64,000 bases of DNA, from positions 558,001 to 622,000 of the forward strand of contig CAVTLG010000009.1 of the NCBI GenBank assembly GCA_963735495.1, read 5' to 3'. The first letter of the stretch is position 1. Every line of letters begins with the position of its first letter. Source of the DNA: CAVTLG01 sp963735495. GTDB taxonomy: Bacteria > Chloroflexota > Ktedonobacteria > Ktedonobacterales > Ktedonobacteraceae. Under the pieces are notes generated by a model. It ran no database searches. It saw only the letters and a list, made by a program, of their open reading frames with translations, and was not told where the DNA came from. Below are positions 28,033 to 36,424 of this stretch, piece after piece. The translations under genes and the position numbers were made by a program.

Positions 28033-28953
28033 ATGTGGACTGCTGTCATTATAGCATCGTTGTCAGCTGTCGTGCTCTGTATCATCGCCAGTTTCCTGGT
28101 AAGCGCCTGGCTGATGCACCGACGCTACAAACGGACAGTAGTCAATCGAACGACGCTACCAGCCCATCCTCTTGATCGTCATGTCACCGCTATTTTGCAT
28201 ATACACAATGGGGCTATTGTCAGTGTGGAGGAGCCGAAACCTGTTCCTGCGTTTAGCTTACCGTCCTCCTGGTATACGCGTCGTCGTATGTTTGTTTCCG
28301 TTGGTTTGTTCGCCATGCTGGCTATTGCCCTGGTGGTGCAGGGAGGTCTGGCGGGAAGTGGTGCTATGCGGCAGATTACGAGCGAACTGGGATTGACCTT
28401 TCTCAGTCCGGCGCAGGTGAGTGATGTTCAGCCGATTACGTCTGCACTGGCTGGCACAGCGAGTCAGCGGCTTGTGCGTGTTGACTCGGCGGCTCGTGAC
28501 CAGTATCAAACCGCCTACGAGTGGGATACCTGGTCATATTCATCTTGCTCAGGCATCGCCATGGAGATGGTGATGGATGCCAATGGTCGTCATTATATTG
28601 CATCAGAGATCCTGCAAGAGGAGCTTAACCTGGGCGTGTGGAGTGTCAGCGATGGCCTATTGCGTGAAGATGGTATCGCGCTGACAGCAACTCATTTCGG
28701 TTTTCACACCGTTGCTGGCCATACGCGCAGCTTGCAGGATGTGATTAATGCCGCGAACAGTGGTACTCCGGTGATTGTGAGCGTGCGCGACAGTACGTAT
28801 TTTCCAAACGGTCACCTCTTTGTCATTCGTGGAGGAGACGCACAGTATGTCTCTATTGCCGACTCCTCCCCTGAGAATTTTCAGCGTATGACGCGCTCGA
28901 TGTTTATGGATATGTGGCAGACCTTTAGCGCCGTGCTGACACCCAATACCTAA
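28033..28953 (+). CDS. Membrane-anchored C39-like cysteine-peptidase-fold protein
   Basis: Two hydrophobic segments (~5-30 and ~97-115) bracket a cytoplasmic loop and suggest an extracytoplasmic C-terminal domain. That domain (~160-300) has a papain/C39-like layout: a candidate nucleophile in SYSSCSGIAM, a histidine in NGHLFVIRGG and a following aspartate in IADSS. Such domains cleave or bind peptides outside the membrane. There is no ABC transporter domain, so it is not a bacteriocin exporter. Start ATG 28033 follows GAGGGGAATGT. It ends at a shared bidirectional terminator. Confidence 0.65.
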   Translation: MWTAVIIASLSAVVLCIIASFLVSAWLMHRRYKRTVVNRTTLPAHPLDRHVTAILHIHNGAIVSVEEPKPVPAFSLPSSWYTRRRMFVSVGLFAMLAIALVVQGGLAGSGAMRQITSELGLTFLSPAQVSDVQPITSALAGTASQRLVRVDSAARDQYQTAYEWDTWSYSSCSGIAMEMVMDANGRHYIASEILQEELNLGVWSVSDGLLREDGIALTATHFGFHTVAGHTRSLQDVINAANSGTPVIVSVRDSTYFPNGHLFVIRGGDAQYVSIADSSPENFQRMTRSMFMDMWQTFSAVLTPNT

Positions 28954-28958
28954 CTGCA

Positions 28959-28994
28959 AGCAGCAAAGGAAACGCCATGGTTTCCTTTGCTGCT
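28959..28994. terminator. Bidirectional intrinsic terminator
   Basis: Perfect 15-bp arms (28959-28973 and 28980-28994) around GCCATG, followed rightward by a run of six T after CAGTGC. It lies between the convergent C39-like and E1-beta genes. Confidence 0.8.
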
Positions 28995-29004
28995 CAGTGC
29001 TTTT

Positions 29005-30060
29005 TTACTCAACCAACTGCGCTGCGATTTGCGCTTCGATTGTCTGGGCCGAGGGGTAGAAAGCGGACTCTTCAGCGGCGTTGAACGGTGCAGCGGGTGC
29101 GGGCTGTGCCGAGATGAGGATAGGTGTACTATCCAGGTCATAGAAACAATGTTGGACAATCCATGAATGCATGTAGTGTCCAAAACTCGTATAGTCTATC
29201 TCCTCAGTTACCACCATCACGCGATTAGCGGCCTTGACTGCCGCTGCAACAGTGTCCGTGTCAAATGGCATGAGTGTGCGCAGGTCTACAATCTCCATGG
29301 CCCCACCCTTACGCTTCACGATATTTGCCGCTGCCGTACAGGCTTCCAGTACCATGGTGCCCCAGGCAATGATGGCGATCTGTGGCGCTCCAGTACCAAT
29401 ACGGAAGCGTCGTGCCTTCCCTAGTGGGAGGGTATAATAGCCGTTGGGCACCTGCCAGTACTGTGCCATCTCGTCGATGATGTTGCCTTTATCATCCTTG
29501 GGCGGCTCCGAGCGATACAGGCGTCCGCGTTCCAGGAATGTGACCGGTGACTGTGCTCGTGCTGCTTCCAGTAAGAGTCCCTTGGCATCGAAGGGAGTGG
29601 CGGGACACACCGTAATCATACCAGGAATAGTGGTAAACCACTGTTCACCAGCGTTTGAGTGACCATAGGCGCCGCCGCCCGCTGAGCTACTCGAAATGGG
29701 TCCGCCGCCGCCACTGCCAGATTTCGTGCGGATGAGCATGGGCACCGTCCAATTTCCGTAGCTCTGATAAGCGATACGTGCCGCCAGACGGATGATCTGT
29801 GTCGCTGATTGGTGATAATCCACAAACTGGATCTCAGCGCAGCGCGCTTTGCCATCGTGCATGCCTGCACCTGCCACGATACCTATAATCAGGTGTTCAT
29901 TCAACGGACTGCTCATGGCTCGCTGCGGATACTGCGAGACGAGTGCAGACGTCGCGCCGAAGACCCCGCCTTTCGGACTCCCGACGTCTTGTCCATACAC
30001 GAAGAAGCCAGGATCTCGTTGTGCCAGTTCTACCAACGCCTCATTGATTGCGCCCAGCAT
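29005..30060 (-). CDS. 2-oxoacid dehydrogenase E1 beta part
   Basis: Transketolase-type beta portion of a thiamine-diphosphate E1 enzyme (pyruvate or branched-chain 2-oxoacid dehydrogenase). Visible are FVYGQDVG, SSPLNEHLIIGIVAGAGM, EIQFVDYHQ, a glycine-rich loop and IVDLRTLMPFDTDTV. Coding sense extends upstream of ATG 30060 in the same frame (REN-IPRGTKRTLT, preceded by PAAGRVLDHVLYVPEW) to about 30176. That reads as the linker of an alpha/beta fusion. The alpha frame and this frame meet near 30171-30183, where one missing base would restore a single ~690-residue protein. No dihydrolipoyl acyltransferase gene is nearby. Confidence 0.82.
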   Translation of the reverse strand: MLGAINEALVELAQRDPGFFVYGQDVGSPKGGVFGATSALVSQYPQRAMSSPLNEHLIIGIVAGAGMHDGKARCAEIQFVDYHQSATQIIRLAARIAYQSYGNWTVPMLIRTKSGSGGGGPISSSSAGGGAYGHSNAGEQWFTTIPGMITVCPATPFDAKGLLLEAARAQSPVTFLERGRLYRSEPPKDDKGNIIDEMAQYWQVPNGYYTLPLGKARRFRIGTGAPQIAIIAWGTMVLEACTAAANIVKRKGGAMEIVDLRTLMPFDTDTVAAAVKAANRVMVVTEEIDYTSFGHYMHSWIVQHCFYDLDSTPILISAQPAPAAPFNAAEESAFYPSAQTIEAQIAAQLVE

Positions 30061-30103
30061 CGTCAGCGTGCGCTTTGTACCGCGTGGTATATTTTCGCGC
30101 CAC

Positions 30104-31105
30104 TCAGGGACATAGAGGACGTGGTCCAGGACGCGCCCCGCTGCTGGTTCTGGTTCTTGTAGTATCTCTTGCTCGAATACGCTCTAATTCAGCGCGGATC
30201 TCTTTGCGCATACGTTTCAGATCATCATCTTGTGCCTGCCCATGCTCCACAAGCCAGCGTCCAAGATTGTTCACAGGATCTTTCGTGGCCGTGGTCAGCT
30301 CGATCTCTTCTTTTTTGCGATACGTTTTGATATCGGTACTACTGGAGTGAGCATCCAATAGCCCTAGATGAAGATGGAGAAGCGCCGGTCCCTGGCCGGA
30401 GCGGATATGTTGCACGAGGCGAGATGCCGTGTCATAGGTAGCTATCGCGTCAGAACCATCGACCTCTTCGGCGTAGACGCCGCCTCCCTTTGCCCATTCA
30501 ACCAACGAGCCTGCCCATTGTAGGCCAGTCGATGCCGCAGTAATGGACCAGCCATTATCTTCTACGATGATCAATACAGGGAGCTGATGAATCGCTGCCT
30601 GGCGAAAGAGCACAAAAAAGTCATTGGTCGCCGCCCCGCCATCCCCGGTTGAACAAACGATTAATTCCGGCTTTTTCTCTTGTTTAATAGCAAAACCAAT
30701 ACCACCGGCAAAAGCACAGTGACCAGCAACCTCGCTAAAGCCGGGCAGGATGCGGTGTTGCTTACTGGTATAGTGTGATGGCATATTACGACCCGCGCTC
30801 ATTGGTCCTGTGGTGCGCGTGTAAGCTTCACGAATAGGTCCGTATGTATCTCCAGTGCGTTGTAGCCACGCGGCTAAGTCTCGATAATATAATGCCAGCC
30901 AATCATTTTCATCGAGTGCTGCTACTACTGCCGCCATGGCTTCATGTCCAGCGCAACCGATGTAAAAAGCAAAGCGTCCTTGTGTCTTGCGTGTTTTGAG
31001 CAAGTCATTCGTCACCCTTGCTGTGAGCATCGTGCGGTAAAGACTCAGCACATCCAGCGGCTTTGCTGATGTATTCGTTGCCAGTGATTGGGTATTGACA
31101 GTCAT
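30104..31105 (-). CDS. 2-oxoacid dehydrogenase E1 alpha part
   Basis: Thiamine-diphosphate-binding alpha portion of the same E1 enzyme. It has the TPP motif TGDGGAATNDF ending in IVEDNGWSI, plus FYIGCAGHEA and GRNMPSHYTS. ATG 31105 has AAAGGA upstream; an earlier in-frame start adds eight residues. The last ~25 codons (rich in Arg/Thr: RARDTTRTRTSS) are unlike the family and read out of frame over the linker to the beta part, consistent with a one-base frameshift near 30180. Together the two parts would decarboxylate a 2-oxoacid and pass the acyl group to an E2. Confidence 0.85.
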   Translation of the reverse strand: MTVNTQSLATNTSAKPLDVLSLYRTMLTARVTNDLLKTRKTQGRFAFYIGCAGHEAMAAVVAALDENDWLALYYRDLAAWLQRTGDTYGPIREAYTRTTGPMSAGRNMPSHYTSKQHRILPGFSEVAGHCAFAGGIGFAIKQEKKPELIVCSTGDGGAATNDFFVLFRQAAIHQLPVLIIVEDNGWSITAASTGLQWAGSLVEWAKGGGVYAEEVDGSDAIATYDTASRLVQHIRSGQGPALLHLHLGLLDAHSSSTDIKTYRKKEEIELTTATKDPVNNLGRWLVEHGQAQDDDLKRMRKEIRAELERIRARDTTRTRTSSGARPGPRPLCP

Positions 31106-31424
31106 AAAAAATCCTTTCTGGATACCCACCAGCTTTCAGGCGGTGGAAGGAAAGAAAGGCTCCCGCAGGAGTGAAACCCCGAAAGGTGCCATTTTAGGAG
31201 CATGGCGAAACCTGACAAAGTAACCATAAACAATCTCATTATAAGAGTGCGCCTGACGAAATGCAATGACCAGAAAAAACAGGACTGTTGCTCTCGCGGT
31301 TGCGTCTCTAGCAGCCAACAACGTATAATAGAGCCGAACTTTTTTTCGCGGGAATGTGTTATAACGGCACCGTATTGAATAATGGTACAGTAGATAGCAG
31401 AGACAGGACGAAGTGCGCAGGTAA
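31106..31424. promoter_or_regulatory. Divergent promoter region with structured leader of E1 gene
   Basis: 319 bases between divergent E1 genes. Reading leftward, a TATAAT-like TTATAATGAG near 31237-31246 is followed by hairpins: CTCC-TGC-GGAG, a CCTTTCGGGG-containing segment, and CCACC/GGTGG arms (about 31127-31145) just before the E1 alpha ribosome site. The CCACC...GGTGG part also resembles an IS200/IS605 end. I do not recognise a named riboswitch class. Confidence 0.4.
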
Positions 31425-32396
31425 ATGACGAGCAATGCTCCCTCTCTTTCACTCTTACGCGATCTCTATGCCCGTATGCTTCTCGTGCGGGTCGTCGATG
31501 AGTATGCCTGTGGCCTGTACGAGCACGGGTATGAGGATGCTATTGCTAGCTGTCGTGGTTATGAAGCTGCCCAGGTCGGCACCGCAGTGTGTATTGAGGT
31601 TGGCAAAGACTTCACACTTCCCTCTTATCGAAGTCTGGGCGTCGTATTGACGATAGGCATGACGCCCTATGAGGTCTTTCGTACGCATCTCCAGCACCTG
31701 CGACAACAGAAAGCAGACGTGCATGATGGATTGCCGCTGGTAGCGTCATTGCCGCCCATCCAGCACTGGGGGTATCAGAAACACAATACGGTGACTGGTC
31801 CTGCGCCGATGGCAACGCAACTACTGCATGCTGCCGGTATTGCCTTTGCTTGTAAGTTACGTAAAGCGTCCGTTGTCACCGTAGCGTATTGCGATGATGG
31901 GGTGATCGCTGAAGCGGATTTTCTTGAGAGCATACACTTTTCTGCCTTGCATCAATTACCGATCATCTTTATTTGTGAACATGCTAGCAGCTATGCTCTT
32001 GCTCCAACGGCATTGCCGCCTTCTTGCTTGTGTGATATCGCTCTCCCTGATGGGCTTGCTCATCATCACATGGATGGAACTGATGTCGTAGCCGTCCATG
32101 CTGCGATGCATACGGCTATACAACATGTACGCAGTGGCCATGGACCCCTCCTTTTAGAACTCTCTCTTGCTCGCTGTGTTCCCCCATTGTCTCAGCAGCC
32201 ACCCGAGGGGTATGATACGCAGGCTCGTTCTCTGCATCATAGGCAAGAACTGGAGCGCGGAGATCCTCTTGCGCGCTGTCAGCAGCAGCTACGGACGCGA
32301 GGTGCATGGGACGATGAGTGGGCGCGGCAACTTTCCATTGATACCCTGGCGGAGGTTGAACGTGCGATGCATGATGCGATACGCGATACTCTCTGA
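31425..32396 (+). CDS. Degenerate E1 alpha paralogue (TPP fold)
   Basis: Clearly related to E1 alpha subunits over most of its length (LYARMLLVRVVDEY, GYEAAQVGTAV, SIHFSALHQLPIIFICEHAS, HVRSGHGPLLLEL). The thiamine-diphosphate motif is altered: GDG is DDG and the expected NN pair is replaced (EHASSYAL). The N-terminal region is shorter than in true alpha subunits. It may be an inactive or regulatory paralogue, or use the cofactor weakly. It is divergent from the E1 alpha/beta gene and shares its promoter region. 323 aa. No obvious export signal. Confidence 0.7.
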   Translation: MTSNAPSLSLLRDLYARMLLVRVVDEYACGLYEHGYEDAIASCRGYEAAQVGTAVCIEVGKDFTLPSYRSLGVVLTIGMTPYEVFRTHLQHLRQQKADVHDGLPLVASLPPIQHWGYQKHNTVTGPAPMATQLLHAAGIAFACKLRKASVVTVAYCDDGVIAEADFLESIHFSALHQLPIIFICEHASSYALAPTALPPSCLCDIALPDGLAHHHMDGTDVVAVHAAMHTAIQHVRSGHGPLLLELSLARCVPPLSQQPPEGYDTQARSLHHRQELERGDPLARCQQQLRTRGAWDDEWARQLSIDTLAEVERAMHDAIRDTL

Positions 32397-32899
32397 GAAA
32401 ATGCTAACTCTTCAGGTTCGGTGTACCCTCGCGTAGAGGCCGAGCGAAGACCTTTTGTGGCTGCTCGTCTCTTGCGTTGAAAGCGGGAAAAAAGGTCTTG
32501 GCGTCCCTGGCGGCGGCCCGTCCCGTCTTGCATCCACCCAGGACAACCGCAAGGGATGGTCCCTACGCGCAGGGCTCAGGCTCGATCTGAGTAGTTACAG
32601 GAAATGCCTGCTGCGAAACGAAGAGGAAATTGTGTTCCTGATAAGACATATGCTAAAAGAGAATACGTGGCCCGTATTGAAATATAGGAAGGCCAGACAG
32701 CTTTTGGCATCAGTTGACTAACATATACGCATGAGTTATGCTTTACACGAATGCCTACATCTCTCCGCAGTTTTTTTTGTTTAAATCTCTTTCCTGGCAT
32801 TCAGATAGGTATATCTTGCAGCCACAAGGGGATCTTTCTGAATGCATTCGGCATTACGCATACGAATTTTAGTCGCATTGCAACAAGAATTGAGAACAC
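32397..32899. other. Intergenic region containing dispersed repeat copy 1
   Basis: About 500 bases without a supported gene. It carries one copy of a dispersed hairpin repeat (32541-32569), and its right end is the leader of the HTH-GAF gene. Confidence 0.4.
32541..32569 (+). repeat. Dispersed hairpin repeat, copy 1
   Basis: Starts GGACAACCGCAAGGGATGGT and ends CCCTACGCG. Same core as 33994-34022 and 41474-41502; the right arm here has one T-to-G change. Confidence 0.7.
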
Positions 32900-33880
32900 A
32901 TGGAAGAAGTACAGACCTGGCGGGAACTCCTTGCCAAAGTAATCGGTGATTCACAGGAGCGGCAAAGGATTGCAGAAGCGCTCCATGTGAATCCAATTAC
33001 GTTGATACGCTGGACAACAGGCAAATCGAATCCACGGCAGGACAACTTACGTCCCTTACTTGATGCATTACCACGCTATCGGCAGGAACTCATCGAGCTT
33101 ATTTCGCAAGAGTTTCCGCATTTTTGGGCTCATACAGAATCAGGAGATGATAATCTTCTAGATATACCTTCTGCATTTTATGCGCGTATTATTAGCGCAT
33201 ATACCAGCAGTCCGACTCAACTACGTACGTCTTCTGTGTGTATGTTGCTTTTGCAGCAGATTTCAGGACACCTTGATCCGCAGCGCCTGGGGCTTGCCGT
33301 GGTGGTATTTCAATGTGTTGCGCCTGTCGCGGGACACAAAGTGCATAGTCTGCGTAAGACGCTAAGCCGGGTAACGGGCACGGTCACGAATTATAGTGAC
33401 AATTGGACGCAGTTTGTCGGAGCCGAGTCGCAGGTCGGTCATGCTGTGTTCAAAGGTCATCAGGTGACTGTACTCAATAGCGACGAAAAGGCCCGCATGT
33501 TCCCCACGCACCATATTGCACAGGAAGAAAGCACTGTTACCAGTCCTATTTTGCTTGCTGATCGTGTTGCTGGTGCCTTATGTGTAAGTAGCACGCAGCC
33601 AAATTATTTTACGCAGGCTCACCTGGATCTCATCCAGAACTATGTAGATCTGATGATGCTTGCCTTTGAGCCGCATGAATTTTATGACCTGGGCTCTATT
33701 GAATTAGGTATCATGCCACCGCGTGAGGTTCAACAGCCATACATAGCCAGTTTTCATCAGAGAGTGACCCAACGTCTCATCAAAGCAACGCAAGAGCACC
33801 AGCCGCTGACACGTCCAATGGTAGAGCCAGAGATCTGGCAAGAGATAGAGAGTGAATTGTTGCATATCGAGCAACCTTAG
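32900..33880 (+). CDS. HTH (Cro/CI-like) plus GAF sensor regulator
   Basis: The N-terminal ~70 residues form a helix-turn-helix (QRIAEALHVNPITLIRWTTGKSNPR). Residues ~85-270 read as a GAF domain, with SPILLADRVAGALCVSSTQPNYFTQAHLDLIQNYVDLM as its C-terminal half. A helical tail follows. Predicted cytoplasmic transcription factor responding to a small ligand or signal. Ligand and targets unknown. ATG 32900 follows TTGAGAACAC, a weak site. Monocistronic. Confidence 0.75.
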   Translation: MEEVQTWRELLAKVIGDSQERQRIAEALHVNPITLIRWTTGKSNPRQDNLRPLLDALPRYRQELIELISQEFPHFWAHTESGDDNLLDIPSAFYARIISAYTSSPTQLRTSSVCMLLLQQISGHLDPQRLGLAVVVFQCVAPVAGHKVHSLRKTLSRVTGTVTNYSDNWTQFVGAESQVGHAVFKGHQVTVLNSDEKARMFPTHHIAQEESTVTSPILLADRVAGALCVSSTQPNYFTQAHLDLIQNYVDLMMLAFEPHEFYDLGSIELGIMPPREVQQPYIASFHQRVTQRLIKATQEHQPLTRPMVEPEIWQEIESELLHIEQP

Positions 33881-34181
33881 ACCTCTGGCTGCGCTTCGTC
33901 AAACTCGCGTATCGGTGGCAATAGTGCCCTTTATGCCATGTGTGTCCACTGTTGCCACGCAACCATGGTGGTATAGACTCTTGAACCCACCCTGGACAAC
34001 CGCAAAGGATTGTCCCTACGCGATCCCTCTCTGCGAGCCGACTTGAGGTGTTACAACAGAGAAATATATCCGAGTCTCGTTCTATCGACATCATACGTAT
34101 TAGTATCAGATCTTTGATAACACGGTCCATCCAGTCAACATCATTGACTTGTTTAGCAAGGAGAAACAGTAAGAGGATAGC
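33881..34181. other. Intergenic region containing dispersed repeat copy 2
   Basis: About 300 bases between the HTH-GAF and YihY genes, with one dispersed repeat (33994-34022) and an AGAGGATAGC ribosome site for the YihY gene at the right end. Confidence 0.4.
33994..34022 (+). repeat. Dispersed hairpin repeat, copy 2
   Basis: GGACAA and TTGTCC arms enclose CCGCAAAGGA; the tail is CTACGCG. Same orientation as the other two copies. Confidence 0.75.
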
Positions 34182-35195
34182 ATGGCAGCAGAACAAAAAA
34201 AACGCAGTATCACAGCGGAACTGATGGATACCGTCAGCAAAGACATGCGACCGTTGCAGCAATTCTGGCATAAATTCAATAATGATTGGTCATGGAATAA
34301 TGCAGCGGGGCTGGCCTATAACCTGATACTGTCGGTCATTCCCTTGTTGATTGCTTTGATCGGCTTGTTTGGTCTATTTTTAGGTGGACTCAGTCCCGTG
34401 GCCTACAATCGTCTGACCGGAGTGATCATTGTCACCCTGAGTGCCGCACCGGCATCACAGAGCATCGTTGCGTTAGCGCTTAAACAACTGACGGAACAAT
34501 CTGGCTGGCTGGGAGCCATTGGAGTCGCACTGGCTATCTTCAATGGTTCACGTCTGTTTCTGTTTCTCGAAGGGTGCTTTGATATCATTTACCATGTTCG
34601 TCCACGCACGATGATTGCCCAGAATGTCATGGCCGTGAGTATGGTGCTGCTCTTCGTCATCCTGATTCCGGTTATGGTCCTGGCATCGTCCGTACCAGCT
34701 TTTGTCTTCTCGCTCCTGCGACAGACACTTTTGGGTCGACTTCCTGGCAGTGAACTGCTCTTTAGCCTGGGCGGGATTCTAAGCGGCTTAGTCGTGGCCT
34801 ATCTCTTTTTTCAAACCATCTATATTGTCGTACCCAATCAGAAGATCAGCCTGCGTCATACCTGGCCAGGCTCAGTCGTATCCGCCGTGCTCCTCGAAAT
34901 TTACCTGATACTATTTCCGCTGTACGCGAGTTACTTTCTAGAGGGTTTTGCTGCTACCCTTGGCCTGCTCATCCTGCTCATTTTCTTCTACTACTTTGCC
35001 GTGATTCTGTTTTTAGGCGCGGAGATCAATGCCTTTGCGGTGGGTGTGCGTGAAACCCCTTATGATCTGGTAACGATGGTTTACATGATGATGCGTCACC
35101 TGCCAACAACGAATGAGGGCATACAAAAAGCCGCTGCTATTGATCACCAGCATGAGGAGCCAGAGAAGTTTTGTATACTCGATGAGGCTGGATAA
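34182..35195 (+). CDS. YihY/BrkB-family inner-membrane protein
   Basis: Polytopic membrane protein with about six helices. Family signatures are WNNAAGLAYNLILSVIPLLIALIGLFG near the start and PNQKISLRHTWPGSVVSAVLLEI with FYYFAVILFLGAEINA toward the end. The family's transport or structural role is not settled; the old tRNA-ribonuclease BN label is obsolete. The charged N-terminus and ~60-residue C-terminal tail are cytoplasmic. ATG 34182 has AGAGGATAGC upstream. Length 337 aa, normal. Confidence 0.88.
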   Translation: MAAEQKKRSITAELMDTVSKDMRPLQQFWHKFNNDWSWNNAAGLAYNLILSVIPLLIALIGLFGLFLGGLSPVAYNRLTGVIIVTLSAAPASQSIVALALKQLTEQSGWLGAIGVALAIFNGSRLFLFLEGCFDIIYHVRPRTMIAQNVMAVSMVLLFVILIPVMVLASSVPAFVFSLLRQTLLGRLPGSELLFSLGGILSGLVVAYLFFQTIYIVVPNQKISLRHTWPGSVVSAVLLEIYLILFPLYASYFLEGFAATLGLLILLIFFYYFAVILFLGAEINAFAVGVRETPYDLVTMVYMMMRHLPTTNEGIQKAAAIDHQHEEPEKFCILDEAG

Positions 35196-35310
35196 GATGA
35201 TTTCTATCATCTTCCAGGGACCTTCACCTGGATCAGGGTTTCAGGCCAATCGTAGCATTGCATATCTAGAATAAGACGGTTCTCTTCCTCTCAGCTTGTC
35301 TTCGAGACCT

Positions 35311-35630
35311 GTCTGAGAAGCCCTTTCGAGCGAACCCGCATATGTGTTTGGTAGCAGTGCCGGCGCGCTCATTGGTCTTGAGTTGGTCGCTCGTCACCCA
35401 GAGCTGGTACGGACACTGGTCGCACACGAGCCGCCGGCACACTATCTGGTATCTGATGAAGAACTATCCCATCTGGGCCCTCTTGAGGTCTATCGCCGTG
35501 AGGGGGCTTGCAGCCCTGAGACAGTACGCGGCCCAGAGCGGGATAAACTACCAGGATCGAGAAGCAAGCGTTGTCCTCCCAGAGGTGGGTATGAGCCACC
35601 GAATTCCGACATTTACATCCAAAGGATACT
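35311..35630 (+). pseudogene. Alpha/beta hydrolase fragment, frameshifted
   Basis: The central part of an alpha/beta hydrolase: ALSSEPAYVFGSSAGALIG includes the GxSxG nucleophile elbow, followed by RHPELVRTLVAHEPPAHYL. After VYRREG the sense moves frame at a GGGGG run (35502-35506) and continues LAALRQYAAQSG. The N-terminal ~75 residues and the C-terminal His part are missing. Confidence 0.65.
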
Positions 35631-35795
35631 GCAACCTTTGAGCCTTTTTTTGTATTTTACTGAATAGAAGCACCAGAAAAAGGGGGTGTACATCCAGGGA
35701 AGGAAGTTCATGACTTCTCTGCTGCTCAGGGTGGCAGGTTTTTGATGACCAACCTGCAAGGATGGCAAACCCTTTGACTATCAATTTGGAGCCAG

Positions 35796-36323
35796 GTGGA
35801 AGAAATTACCGTGCGGAAAACAAGTATGATGCCAGGAAATGAGCCGTTGCCGAATCTCGCAGAACTGCTGGCAACTGACCTGAATGGGTATTTCTCACAA
35901 CTGATGTTGAGGTATCAACAGCGGCTCTACGCTTTTGCTCTCCGCCAATCTGGTAGTCCACAGGATGCGCAGGATATCGTTCAAGAAGCATTCATCAGAG
36001 CGTATCATGCGCTGGCAGACTACCCAGAGGAGCGCATCCGTATGATGAAGCTTCAACCCTGGCTGTATAAAATTACGCTCCATGTTTTCTATCGCCATAA
36101 GGGCAATGACCGGTTCCAGTCCGCGTCTCTAGATCTCTCAGAAGAGAGCATCCACCTCGAAATAGAAGATGATGAGCGTATGCAGCCGGAGCAGATAAGG
36201 GCATTTCTACTGATCAATTGCGCAAAGTCGAAACGGGAGCCTTCACAGACACGTTGCAGGCCATGGTCAAAGCTGGTGACGTCTCTCAATCAGCAGCCGA
36301 CGCGTGGCAGACACGCACTCTGA
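35796..36323 (+). CDS. ECF sigma factor, region 2 only (truncated)
   Basis: Residues ~30-110 match sigma-70 region 2 (YQQRLYAFALRQSGSPQDAQDIVQEAFIRAYHAL, PWLYKITLHVFYRHK). Region 4, needed for -35 recognition, is absent. Shortly after DDERMQPEQIRA the frame becomes non-family and ends at 36323, while another frame holds the tail of a different protein. The hybrid could arise from a deletion joining the sigma gene to a downstream gene. Probably non-functional as a sigma factor. Start may be GTG 35796 (GGAG upstream) or ATG 35826. Confidence 0.55.
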   Translation: MEEITVRKTSMMPGNEPLPNLAELLATDLNGYFSQLMLRYQQRLYAFALRQSGSPQDAQDIVQEAFIRAYHALADYPEERIRMMKLQPWLYKITLHVFYRHKGNDRFQSASLDLSEESIHLEIEDDERMQPEQIRAFLLINCAKSKREPSQTRCRPWSKLVTSLNQQPTRGRHAL

Positions 36324-36397
36324 GGAATCCTAAGCTAGTAGACACATGGACAAGTATGATCTTTCTGCTTCCTCCTTCTGCCCTTAGTGGCAGCTAG
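36196..36397 (+). pseudogene. C-terminal tail of an unidentified protein fused out of frame to sigma remnant
   Basis: This frame reads GISTDQLRKVETG, TLQAMVKAGDVSQSAADAW to TAG 36397. It resembles the helical repeat tails of small exported actinobacterial/Chloroflexota proteins, but I cannot name a family. The start is missing. Confidence 0.3.
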
Positions 36398-36424
36398 AGA
36401 GTAGCAGTTTCGTTATCACTATCG

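Noticed and set aside
30060..30060. ATG 30060 as a genuine start for a separate E1 beta subunit
   Set aside because: Conserved beta sequence (TKRTLT) continues upstream in frame, so this ATG is internal.
31127..31205. Known riboswitch (TPP, fluoride or guanidine) before the E1 gene
   Set aside because: Consensus cores of these classes are not present; reported only as an unnamed structured leader.
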